Shown in pieces: positions 29,243-38,078 of a stretch of DNA of 46,165 nucleotides. The notes beneath the pieces are model-generated. The model was given only the letters and a program-made list of their open reading frames with translations, was not told the origin of the DNA and made no database searches. A program made the translations under genes and the position numbers. The stretch is from contig JAGAAS010000026.1 of the NCBI GenBank assembly GCA_017615125.1, positions 1-46,165 of the forward strand, written 5' to 3'. Numbering within the stretch: the first letter of the stretch is position 1; each line of letters starts with the position of its first letter. The stretch is from Bacteroidaceae bacterium. GTDB lineage: Bacteria > Bacteroidota > Bacteroidia > Bacteroidales > Bacteroidaceae.

Positions 29243-30909
29243 CAAAACATAACACGATATCGCGGCTTTCGTGCCTTTGCCGGAAAGGGCGTCAGCTTGT
29301 CGTACTCAGTCTCGCGGCTTTCTTTGTCCTCTCCGTAACAGGATGTGCGGACTATCTCGATGTGGTGCCCGAGAATTCGCAGGTAGCCGACGACTATTGG
29401 CAGACGGGGCAGGACGTAGAGCGTGTGCTGATGGGAGGATATTACTATCTCCGCTCTACCGTCGAGCCTTATCTTATCCCTTGGGGAGAGGTGCGTGCGG
29501 GTATCGTCACAAACAACAAGTCGAACACCAAGCTGCAGACTTGGCAGATTCAGGCCTCCAACACATCGCTTTGCGACTGGAGCACGTTCTACAAAATTAT
29601 CAACATTGCCAACACGGTGCTGGCTCGTGCCGATGAGGCTTGCCGAGCAGATGATACGTACAGCGAGGCGGAGCGTAACAGTCATTATGCTGAGGCATAC
29701 TTCCTGCGGGCACTCAGTTATTTCTACCTTGTCCGCAACTTCCGCGAGGTGCCTCTGACGACTGTTGCGTATGAAAACGACAACGTCGTCATCAACGTGC
29801 CAAAGACGAGTGAGGATTCGATAGTTTCCCAGATAAAAGCCGATGTTCTTGCTGCTCTGCAGACAGGCGCTGCCAAAGAGACATTCTCCACTACTTGGGA
29901 AACGAAAGGACGAGCCACACGTTGGGCTCTCTATGCATTGATGGCCGACGTGTGCCTGTGGAGCGGAGACTATGAAGAGTGCATCCGCTATGCTGATGCT
30001 TTGCTGACAGCAAACAGTCCCTATGCCCCTCGGTTCCTTTCATCTCCCACACGCGCTTCGTTTATGTCGATGTTCAACCCAGGGAACAGCAACGAGTCGA
30101 TATTTGAGATTCAATGGAACTATGAAGAACAGCAGACAAACAATTTGCCTCACTTCTTTGACGATTTTTACGAAAATGCAAGCACTTCCTATGTAGTATG
30201 CTCTGGGGCATGCGAGGATTTTGCGCGCGAATATGTAGCCATCGTGGGAGATGTTGACGACGAGTCGATGAGCACAAGTGAGTCGGCACGCACGCTTTGT
30301 GCTTCAATCATCGGGAAAGGCTCGATGAGCGGAGTCACCTATTCTCCCGGAGCTATTCCTTCGGGAGGAAGCGCGTTGGGATATGTTTGGAAGTACATCG
30401 GCTCTACGTCGCGCGACAAGAAGCGGACATCGGTAAGCTACGATCCTAATTTCATCATCTACCGTGTGGCAGACCTCATCCTCATGAAGGCAGAAGCCCT
30501 GTTGCTCATAGATGGAGGAGAGCCTTCGGAGGCTCATCGTGCCGAAGCTTTGGAATTGTTGAACCAGCTTCGTCGGCGTGCCGGGTACGATGAGGATACC
30601 CTAGCGGAAATGTACGAGCGTGAGTATGAAATGAGCCAGGAGGAGCTGCTCGGACGAGTTCTTGACGAGCGGAAACTGGAATTTCTTGGGGAGGGGAAGA
30701 TTTGGTACGACATGCTCCGAATGGGGCGTCGTGACGACAATCGGTACAAGCAGTCGTTGCTTATCGATCAGGTTATCAGTTACAACAACCGAGCTAGCGC
30801 TTCGTGGCTCCGTTCGGTGCTTAATTCGGATAACGCGCTGTTCCTGCCCATCATGAGTACCGAGATAGAAAGGAATCCTCTTCTGGTACAGAACCCCTAT
30901 TATAAATAA
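29230..30909 (+). CDS. SusD/RagB-family outer-membrane lipoprotein
   Basis: A 559-residue lipoprotein whose signal segment ends at FVLSVTGC, with lipidated Cys39 followed by ADYLDVVPEN, the classic SusD start. Typical TPR-like helical blocks follow: YSEAERNSHYAEAYFLRALS (about 140-160) and, near the end, RVLDERKLEFLGEGKIWYDM and LLVQNPYY. SusD proteins form the hinged lid over a SusC channel and select the ligand. It follows its susC by 124 nt, a gap filled by the 21-bp satellite, which is unusual inside such a pair. The start at 29230 is the only in-frame ATG giving the signal peptide, and it overlaps the stop of a repeat-encoded mini-ORF. Confidence 0.92.
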   Translation: MIEGTKHNTISRLSCLCRKGRQLVVLSLAAFFVLSVTGCADYLDVVPENSQVADDYWQTGQDVERVLMGGYYYLRSTVEPYLIPWGEVRAGIVTNNKSNTKLQTWQIQASNTSLCDWSTFYKIINIANTVLARADEACRADDTYSEAERNSHYAEAYFLRALSYFYLVRNFREVPLTTVAYENDNVVINVPKTSEDSIVSQIKADVLAALQTGAAKETFSTTWETKGRATRWALYALMADVCLWSGDYEECIRYADALLTANSPYAPRFLSSPTRASFMSMFNPGNSNESIFEIQWNYEEQQTNNLPHFFDDFYENASTSYVVCSGACEDFAREYVAIVGDVDDESMSTSESARTLCASIIGKGSMSGVTYSPGAIPSGGSALGYVWKYIGSTSRDKKRTSVSYDPNFIIYRVADLILMKAEALLLIDGGEPSEAHRAEALELLNQLRRRAGYDEDTLAEMYEREYEMSQEELLGRVLDERKLEFLGEGKIWYDMLRMGRRDDNRYKQSLLIDQVISYNNRASASWLRSVLNSDNALFLPIMSTEIERNPLLVQNPYYK

Positions 30910-30914
30910 GGTAT

Positions 30915-32831
30915 ATGAGTAACTCAGAGCATAAGCGTACGATAGTTCCAATGAAACGACTTCAGATGAAACGCTATAGACAATTAATCCATAACGAAAG
31001 GCGAGCTCTCCAAACGGGGCTTTGCAGGAGGGTTGTTTCCTTCTTCAGCTTGCTGATGGTGGCGTGTGCCGATCCTTTCGACGGGCAGATGTTTGTTACT
31101 CCCACAACTGTTGAGGCGGAAATGACGTGTACGGCATTGCTGGAAAACCGTGCGGAAGATTTCTCCCTGTGGGTGGAGCTTCTCAAATATGCCGATTATT
31201 ACAACGGACTGAAAGATGCGAAGGCTGTCGCTACCGTGTTTGCTCCTACAAACGATGCCATCAGGCGTTTTCTCCAGTGGAAGGGCTTTTCTGCAATAGA
31301 GGAACTGGATGCAGAGTATGCCCGCCAAGTGGTACAGAACCATATCATCAACGGTACTGCCAGCGGGCTGAAGATAGACAGCGAAACATTCATCAATGCT
31401 GCCAACGAAGGTGAGAGCCTTCACTTGCAGAACTTGTTCCAAACGTATCTTCGTCCTACCTATGGGCGTATCGAGAGGGATGTCGACGATGCGGAGCGGA
31501 CGAACGAGGTGCTGGAGCCGGGAACCATCTTCATTAACAATCAAGCTGCTGTGCAACCGAAAGACGGAGGAGGTATTCACTTTGTGGAGGCAAGCAACGC
31601 CATTATCTACTATCTGGACGACGTCATCCATCCGCTCTCCGAAACGATGGTGGAGAAGCTGGAGCAGCAGGGCGAGTACACCATCTTTGCCGCTGCCTGC
31701 CGGGAGTGCGGATATGACAAAGTGGTGAGCCGGGTGCGCGATACCATTCGCATAGTGGGTGGCGGCATAAAGTACAACACCTATCGGTTCACATGTCTGG
31801 CGCCCAGCGATGCTGCTATGCAACGTGAGGGAATACATTCTCTTGACGACTTGAAGAATCGGCTGCAACAGGAAGAGTCAGCGCAGCCCGACTCAGCACT
31901 CTGGCGCTATGTGGCTTACCATTTCCTTGATCAGAGCTATACACGCGATGGGCTATGCAGTTTTGATACACCCGACGAGACGCTTATTTACGACACGCGG
32001 CTCAAAGGGGAGGTTATCACTTGCCTGAACGATTCGCTCTCGGGCTTTGCCGTACCCCTTGTCAACGGAAAAGCTCACTTCGTGCGCAGCGACATTGAGG
32101 CTCGCAACGGATATATCCACAAGATGGACTACTGGCTGCCTGTGTGGGCTCCAGACCCGGTGACGGTGCGCTGGGATTTCTGCAATCAGGCGGATATCAT
32201 TGCATTTGTTAACGCTTACGGTGCCGACAAGAGCCTGGGCGAACTCTATTCCAACGCAATGACCAACCGTGAGTACCAGATAGACCTCTCTGCCAACTAC
32301 AGGGACGGGCAATATGGTGAACTAACGTCGTTTACCTATCAGGCAAACACAGCTAAGTCGAGCTATTCGAACTACCGTGCTGTGGGATTCAAAAAATGTA
32401 AGTACACAAGTACGAAGGAGAAGGACACGAATGCTTACGGAGCCTATCTGAACAATCTGCTTGTGCTTAATCTGGGATATGCAGGGTGGATACAGTTCCG
32501 TACTCCTACCATCATCCGGGGACGTTATCGGGTAACGCTTCACTACGCTTCGGAGGCTACCATGAAGGCTTTTCATGCCGCTGGCTCGCTTACCAAGTTC
32601 CAGATTGATCCAGAGAATGAGAGTTCCTCTTGGTCCCGCAATGTATACCTTTTTAAGGGTATGCCTCAGGCTGCGTTCTCGTACGGCAGTGCCGATGTAG
32701 ACCTCTTCGGAGAAGTTGAGTTTGACATTTCGGGCATCCATACGCTCCGGGCTACCATGCTTGACATCAATGCCAAGACCAACGGCTCGTATCACCAATT
32801 GTGGGATTATGTTCTGTTCACTCCACTGTAA
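30915..32831 (+). CDS. Fasciclin (FAS1) lipoprotein
   Basis: A 638-residue lipoprotein beginning 5 nt after the susD stop. A long basic N-terminus leads to a hydrophobic segment ending LLMVAC, lipid-acceptor Cys51; later Met codons (residues 13 and 18) are alternative starts. FAS1 repeat 1 is about 75-190 (FSLWVELLKYADYYNGLKDA, ATVFAPTNDAIRRFLQ, then VVQNHIINGTASG). Repeat 2 is about 235-345 (YTIFAAACRECGYDKVV then FTCLAPSDAAMQ). The C-terminal 270 residues are a beta-rich region seen in such Bacteroidetes FAS1 proteins (WIQFRTPTIIRGRYRVTLHY). Its position between the two SusCD pairs suggests a surface-exposed binding subunit. The ligand is unknown. Confidence 0.8.
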   Translation: MSNSEHKRTIVPMKRLQMKRYRQLIHNERRALQTGLCRRVVSFFSLLMVACADPFDGQMFVTPTTVEAEMTCTALLENRAEDFSLWVELLKYADYYNGLKDAKAVATVFAPTNDAIRRFLQWKGFSAIEELDAEYARQVVQNHIINGTASGLKIDSETFINAANEGESLHLQNLFQTYLRPTYGRIERDVDDAERTNEVLEPGTIFINNQAAVQPKDGGGIHFVEASNAIIYYLDDVIHPLSETMVEKLEQQGEYTIFAAACRECGYDKVVSRVRDTIRIVGGGIKYNTYRFTCLAPSDAAMQREGIHSLDDLKNRLQQEESAQPDSALWRYVAYHFLDQSYTRDGLCSFDTPDETLIYDTRLKGEVITCLNDSLSGFAVPLVNGKAHFVRSDIEARNGYIHKMDYWLPVWAPDPVTVRWDFCNQADIIAFVNAYGADKSLGELYSNAMTNREYQIDLSANYRDGQYGELTSFTYQANTAKSSYSNYRAVGFKKCKYTSTKEKDTNAYGAYLNNLLVLNLGYAGWIQFRTPTIIRGRYRVTLHYASEATMKAFHAAGSLTKFQIDPENESSSWSRNVYLFKGMPQAAFSYGSADVDLFGEVEFDISGIHTLRATMLDINAKTNGSYHQLWDYVLFTPL

Positions 32832-32844
32832 GAACTGATATAAA

Positions 32845-34809
32845 ATGAAAAATAACAATATCCGACCATCTGTGAAGGCTAAAGGCCTTTTTCCCCTCAG
32901 CCCTTGGGCCTTAGCCTTTAGCCTATTTGCTTTCGTCAGCCTCCTGTTCACTCAGTGCAGCGACAGCTGGAGTGAGCATTATAGTTCTTCCTCCTTAGAG
33001 GGGACGCTGGCTGTGGAAGTTGTCGCCAGCGATGTGGCTTCGTTCCTTCAGAGCCAAAAAAACCTGGGGACGATGACAGAGGCCTATCGGGCAGCAGGGC
33101 TGTGGAGTGAGATGAAAGAAAGTAAAAAATGTACGGCTGTTGTCTGTGAGGATGCCGACATCGACTCTGCAGACCGCAGCCTGATGGACGATCCGCAGTT
33201 TGCACGAGGCACGCTGTCGGCATTCGTTGTGCCGCCCACGTCGCTTGTCGACGGATATGGCATCCTTACCCTTAGTGGCAAAAACCTATGGGTAGCGTTG
33301 GGGGAAGACGGCACGCTCCTTATTGACGAGAAGAAAATCACCCGTATCGTGAAAGCTACGAACGGCTATGTCTATTTCGTTTCCGGCATCATTCCTGTCC
33401 GTCCGTCGGTGTATGAGTTTATGCAGTCGTTAGGTGACGACTACTCTCTCTTCCGTTCGTGGGTGATGGACTTTGAAGAGACTTATTTTGATGCAGAAGC
33501 TTCCGTCGTCGCGGGGGTGGATGCAATGGGGAACACTGTCTATAGCGATTCGGTGATGGCGAAGCGTAATACGCTTATGGACCGCTTTTTTGAGGACGGG
33601 CTTCCCTCGTGGGACATGCGTAGCGAGTCGTATCAGTCGACCCTCTTCGTTCCCAGCAACGATTTGTTGCTGCATGCTTACTATTCGGCTCTTGACAGTA
33701 TCCCTCGTTGGCTTAACCGCCCTGCTACGGCAGCTGATAGTCTGAAATTCAAGAAATGGATGGTTACTAGCCTCTTTGTCGACAGGCGCCTGAAACAAGC
33801 CGAGGTGGCTCCCTCGGTTGACGGCTTGCTGGAGTGTGTGGGAGGTTGCATCAGGGAAAAAGACGAAACTACCGATAAGGAGACATTCACTGCCTATGAG
33901 GCAGCAATATGGAAACCTTCTGTGCAGAAAGTAGATGCCAACCATCCAGTCTCTCTCTCCAACGGAACAGCTTATTTTCTTACCGATTATAAGATTCCCA
34001 ATCATGTTGTCATCTGGCGGGTGAAATCGAAGTTCTATGAAGTGTGGGCTGCACTCACGGCGCAGCAGAGCGGATGGGATGCTTCAAACCTCGTACCTAC
34101 GGAGGACGGCTATTTCCGTTGGAACCATTGGGTACGTCCTGTTATTGAAGAGGGGCAAAGCCCATTTGAGCTGTCGGTGACGCTACCGACAATGCTTTAT
34201 AATGTGCTCACGGCTATTCCTGACAAGGAGGCGCAGGACGGAGGTTTGCCAGTAAGTGTCGACTACGACGGACTGCTCTACAATGCCGTCGACAGGGACT
34301 ACGGGCTGGCAGTGGCAGCTCTGCCGGCAGGGGAATACTATCTGCGAATGGGATTCAAGCACAGTCTGCGCTATTCCATCAGTATCTATTTTTGCGGAGC
34401 GGACGAGGAATTTAGCAGCGAGAACCGGCTTGTGGATGATATGTCGCTCATAGCAACAGGCTCCAATTACCACTTCGACCGAGGGGGTGCCATGGAGGGA
34501 CTGGATTTCTACGGCTCAGAGTCGATAGGCTATCCTGAGTACTTCGACTGGCGCTGGTGGTACGACCAGGACCCCGTTCAGTACCAGAAGGCTTCGGCTT
34601 ACGATACCGATGGCTATCAAGTTGCTATTGTCAACCTGAAGAAACCGGGCGGCTTCAAGATACGTATCGAGTCGCATGACAATGCAACGCTGTACAGGGA
34701 GGCATATCCAGACACGCCTGTCAGCGACAACTCGGTGCGTACCAAAAACAATGTGTATCAGCTTATGATGTATCACTGGTGCCTGCGCCCCACTAAGAAT
34801 AATTATTGA
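32845..34809 (+). CDS. Divergent fasciclin-like lipoprotein
   Basis: A 654-residue lipoprotein; the signal segment ends at LLFTQC, with Cys38 as lipid acceptor. FAS1 character is weaker than in its neighbours: a possible N-terminal unit (about 55-155), and a second (about 190-320) with YSLFRSWVMDFEETYFDAEA, STLFVPSNDLLLHAYYSALD and the helix WMVTSLFVDRR. The C-terminal half is beta-rich (EYYLRMGFKHSLRYSISIYF). It begins 13 nt after the upstream FAS1 gene and ends 1 nt before the second susC, so it is translationally linked to both. Codons 11-27 contain an 11-bp inverted repeat (32876-32886 with 32914-32924) built from GGCTAAAGGC, so a hairpin could form in the mRNA just after the start codon. 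Confidence 0.7.
   Translation: MKNNNIRPSVKAKGLFPLSPWALAFSLFAFVSLLFTQCSDSWSEHYSSSSLEGTLAVEVVASDVASFLQSQKNLGTMTEAYRAAGLWSEMKESKKCTAVVCEDADIDSADRSLMDDPQFARGTLSAFVVPPTSLVDGYGILTLSGKNLWVALGEDGTLLIDEKKITRIVKATNGYVYFVSGIIPVRPSVYEFMQSLGDDYSLFRSWVMDFEETYFDAEASVVAGVDAMGNTVYSDSVMAKRNTLMDRFFEDGLPSWDMRSESYQSTLFVPSNDLLLHAYYSALDSIPRWLNRPATAADSLKFKKWMVTSLFVDRRLKQAEVAPSVDGLLECVGGCIREKDETTDKETFTAYEAAIWKPSVQKVDANHPVSLSNGTAYFLTDYKIPNHVVIWRVKSKFYEVWAALTAQQSGWDASNLVPTEDGYFRWNHWVRPVIEEGQSPFELSVTLPTMLYNVLTAIPDKEAQDGGLPVSVDYDGLLYNAVDRDYGLAVAALPAGEYYLRMGFKHSLRYSISIYFCGADEEFSSENRLVDDMSLIATGSNYHFDRGGAMEGLDFYGSESIGYPEYFDWRWWYDQDPVQYQKASAYDTDGYQVAIVNLKKPGGFKIRIESHDNATLYREAYPDTPVSDNSVRTKNNVYQLMMYHWCLRPTKNNY
32876..32924. 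repeat. GGCTAAAGGC inverted repeat within a signal-peptide coding region
   Basis: AGGCTAAAGGC (32876-32886) is the exact reverse complement of GCCTTTAGCCT (32914-32924). The 27-nt spacer is also GGCC/CCTT-rich. Related GGCCAAA-type sequence occurs at 1105-1122, at 34826-34842 in the start of the next gene, and at 2087-2110. Confidence 0.75.
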
Positions 34810-34810
34810 A

Positions 34811-37800
34811 ATGAAGGCGAAAGGTGAAAAGGCCAAAAGGCAAATGAGGGTGAGAGAGGCGTTCGTCGAAGCTGTGGCCACAGTGGGGCAAAGGTTGCTC
34901 GTCGTGGTCGCAGCGGGCTTTGCACTCACTGCACATGGGCAGACAGTGGCGTCGGATTCCCTTAGTATTGATGCTGCCAAGACGACAGTAGCGGGGCGCG
35001 TGTTTTCAACAGATGGCCAGCCACTGGAGGGCGTTATCGTGTCGCCAAGCGATGGAACCGCTACGGTGAGCGCTGTCGACGGATCGTATGTTGTGGAATC
35101 GCAGGGAGGCACGATGCGATTTGCGTTGGATGGCTACTATCCACGGACTATCAGCCTCAGAAGAGGAGAGGGACTGGAGAAGGTAGTGATGGTGCCCCAG
35201 ACTGAAAGGGACTATATGGGAACGGTGGCGCTGCCTTGGGCAACGGTGACACGTGCGCAGGCTGCCGCCACGGTGGAAACACTTGGCAAGAAGGATTTCA
35301 TGGAAAGCCCGTCGGCAGACCTCAGCTGGCAGGATGGCACAGCGGCGCTGCATGTGATACGCAAAAGCGGCATGCCAGGTGAAGGGGGATACATGAACAT
35401 CCGGGGCATCCATACGCTCCATGCCGAGGGAACGCCGCTACTTGTCATCAATGGTGTGCCCTTTCTGGCAAATACGAACGTGAGTGACGTGGTGAGTGCC
35501 TACAGTCGCGATGTCCTCTTTGGCTACAATGCCCACGACATACGTAGCATCAGTGTGCTGAAGGGTGCCGATGCTGCTCGGTACGGTTCGCTGGGCGATG
35601 GAGGAGTGATTGTCATCGAGACAGAGCAAGCTACCAGCGACAATCTCGACACACGTATCAGCCTGACGAGTAGCGCAGGGATGGCAGTGCCGGGACGGAG
35701 GATTCCCGTGATGGGGTGCGGCGATTATGCCGACTATCTGACGGCCATAGGACAGACTCGCTATCCGTCGCTCTATGCACTGGGGCACGACTATCCGTTC
35801 TTGCAGGGCGACGGCAGGCAGCAGGCGTACCTCTTCAACAACAGCACTGACTGGGGTAGTCTTGTCAGCCGCCAGGCATTGGTCACCGACAACGTACTGC
35901 GTGTGGAGGGAGGCGACGAGGTAGCTAAGTACAACATCTCCTTCGGCTATACCAGCGAGGGGGGAACGCTGGCGAACACCGCCACACATCGCTACCATAC
36001 GGCCATGAACTCGAACATCATGGTGAGCCCCGACGTGCAGATCGTCACCTCCGTCAACCTTGCCTATCTCAACGACAGGCTTGCCAACACTGGCATGCAC
36101 CCCGAGGTGAACGCCATGCTGGCGGCATACGCCATGATGCCCAACCTCAGTCCTTACGAGAAGTTGAGCGACGGCGCCGTCACCAGCCGCTACCTGAAAT
36201 ATGATGGCTGGAACGTCAGCAGCCAGCCAACGTTCGCCTACGGCAACGTGTCGAACCCGTTGGCCATCGTCAAGACGGCGCTTGCCACAGACAAGATTTA
36301 CGATGCCAACATCCGTCTGGGACTTGACTGGCGCGTTGGAAAACGATGGACGCTGCAGTCGATGGTGAACCTGTACTACGACTATACTGAGGAGTATGTG
36401 TTTATCCCTGGAGTAACGGACGGTGCCATCATCCCCCAGCTGTACGGAACGGGTGAGAACTATGTGGGAATGGGTGTCAGCCGACAGACGGCTTACTTCT
36501 ATAACGTGAATGCGGCCTATCGTTCACTGGAGAACGACAACCACAACTTCCAGTCATTGCTGGGTGCACGATACATGACGAGGAGCTTCGAGCAGGACGC
36601 TGCGGGCGGCTACAACACGGCGAACGACTTCTACCGCACGCTGTCGATGGTGGGCGACGAGTGGAATATCGTGGGAATGGGCGACGACTGGAAGTACCTG
36701 AGCCTGTATGCCCATGGCGACTATGTCTATGCGGGCTGCTTGAAGGCATCCGCAGGGCTTACGGTGGACGGCACGAGCGTTTCCGGAGTCAATACTCGTC
36801 GCTCTGGATGGTTCCCGTCGGCAAGCATCACCTATATGGCGGCAGAGAGTGAGAGGGTGGGGAGCGTGTTTGACATTCTGAACATCACTGCCGAGGTGTC
36901 GCTCACCGGCAACAGCCGTTTCAGTAGCCATTATGCCAAGAACTATTACGTATCCAACAACCTCTTCAATCTGGGCACCATCGTCCATCATGGCGTTCCC
37001 AATACCTCGCTGGAGTGGGAGAAGAAGCTGCAGGCCGACGTGGGCACCGACATCGTCACAGCAGGAAACAGATTCGGCATCCGCTTGAACGGCTTCTTTG
37101 CCCATCATTACGACTTGCTTCTCGACAGTCGCATCTCGTCGGTCTATGGCTCCAACGAGCCTTACTATGCCAATACGGCAGCCATCGACAACGTGGGTGC
37201 CGAGCTCTCGCTCCGCTACAATCCCGTTCACACTCGCACCGTCGATTGGATTCTCACAGCTTCAGCTGCCCATGTTACCAGCCGCCTGACATCGCTGGGC
37301 GACAGGGACGAGTTTATTCAGACGTACACCTCATATAATAACGACGATGCGCAGACGCGCTTGAAGGTAGGACGGAGTCCGTATGAGTTCTACGGCTACC
37401 AGACAGCGGGAGTTTATGCTACCACAGCCGATGCTCAGAAGCCCACGTCGGTTACGGGGGCTCCCTTGCGGAATACCTACGGCGGGTTCTATCAGGGAGG
37501 AGATGTCATTTTCGTTGACCAAAACAATGACGGCATCATCAACGATGCCGACCGTGTGCCGTTGGGCACAGCCCGCCCGAAGGTGTTTGGTGCCTTCGGC
37601 TCGTCGGTTCGCTATAGGGCGTTCACGCTTTCCGCCGACTTCGGCTTCAGCTGGGGCAACAAGGCCTACAATGCCGTGCGGCGAGAAGTGGAGTCGATGA
37701 GCACGTTCCACAATCAGGCGCTCTCCGTTCTCAACCGTTGGCAGATGGAAGGGCAGCAAACCTCCATGCCCCGTGCTGCCTATGGCGATCCGTCGGGCAA

Positions 37801-38065
37801 CAACTTCTTCAGCGACAGATGGATAGAAGATGCCTCATATCTCAAGTTGCGGAATATCCGTCTTGACTACGCCTTCAGTCGCCGTCTGTTCGATTTTGTC
37901 AGCGGTTCCGTCTGGGTAAGTGCTGAGAATCTGTGGACCCTTACCCGATACCTGGGTGGTGACCCCGAATTCGCATATAGCTATGCCGAAGCACTGCGGG
38001 GCTTTGACTATGCAAAAGTTACTTTCCCTATGTCCTTCAAGGTAGGCTTCAACCTCAACTTCTAA
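34811..38065 (+). CDS. SusC/RagA-family TonB-linked outer-membrane receptor (second pair)
   Basis: A 1084-residue protein starting 1 nt after the upstream stop. The N-terminus is unusually long and basic (MKAKGEKAKRQMRVREAF) before the hydrophobic signal segment (LLVVVAAGFALTAHGQ); Met12 (34844) is an alternative start. A carboxypeptidase-regulatory-like domain (about 58-125, AGRVFSTDGQPLEGVIVSPS) precedes a plug (about 145-275) with GGYMNIRGIHTLHAEGTPLL, VINGVPFLANTN and ISVLKGADAARYGSLGDGGV. The barrel ends MSFKVGFNLNF. It is clearly diverged from the first SusC, so the pairs are unlikely to be a recent duplication. It forms a transport complex with the SusD-like protein 13 nt downstream. 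Confidence 0.92.
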   Translation: MKAKGEKAKRQMRVREAFVEAVATVGQRLLVVVAAGFALTAHGQTVASDSLSIDAAKTTVAGRVFSTDGQPLEGVIVSPSDGTATVSAVDGSYVVESQGGTMRFALDGYYPRTISLRRGEGLEKVVMVPQTERDYMGTVALPWATVTRAQAAATVETLGKKDFMESPSADLSWQDGTAALHVIRKSGMPGEGGYMNIRGIHTLHAEGTPLLVINGVPFLANTNVSDVVSAYSRDVLFGYNAHDIRSISVLKGADAARYGSLGDGGVIVIETEQATSDNLDTRISLTSSAGMAVPGRRIPVMGCGDYADYLTAIGQTRYPSLYALGHDYPFLQGDGRQQAYLFNNSTDWGSLVSRQALVTDNVLRVEGGDEVAKYNISFGYTSEGGTLANTATHRYHTAMNSNIMVSPDVQIVTSVNLAYLNDRLANTGMHPEVNAMLAAYAMMPNLSPYEKLSDGAVTSRYLKYDGWNVSSQPTFAYGNVSNPLAIVKTALATDKIYDANIRLGLDWRVGKRWTLQSMVNLYYDYTEEYVFIPGVTDGAIIPQLYGTGENYVGMGVSRQTAYFYNVNAAYRSLENDNHNFQSLLGARYMTRSFEQDAAGGYNTANDFYRTLSMVGDEWNIVGMGDDWKYLSLYAHGDYVYAGCLKASAGLTVDGTSVSGVNTRRSGWFPSASITYMAAESERVGSVFDILNITAEVSLTGNSRFSSHYAKNYYVSNNLFNLGTIVHHGVPNTSLEWEKKLQADVGTDIVTAGNRFGIRLNGFFAHHYDLLLDSRISSVYGSNEPYYANTAAIDNVGAELSLRYNPVHTRTVDWILTASAAHVTSRLTSLGDRDEFIQTYTSYNNDDAQTRLKVGRSPYEFYGYQTAGVYATTADAQKPTSVTGAPLRNTYGGFYQGGDVIFVDQNNDGIINDADRVPLGTARPKVFGAFGSSVRYRAFTLSADFGFSWGNKAYNAVRREVESMSTFHNQALSVLNRWQMEGQQTSMPRAAYGDPSGNNFFSDRWIEDASYLKLRNIRLDYAFSRRLFDFVSGSVWVSAENLWTLTRYLGGDPEFAYSYAEALRGFDYAKVTFPMSFKVGFNLNF

Positions 38066-38078
38066 TCCTCTTCTGACT

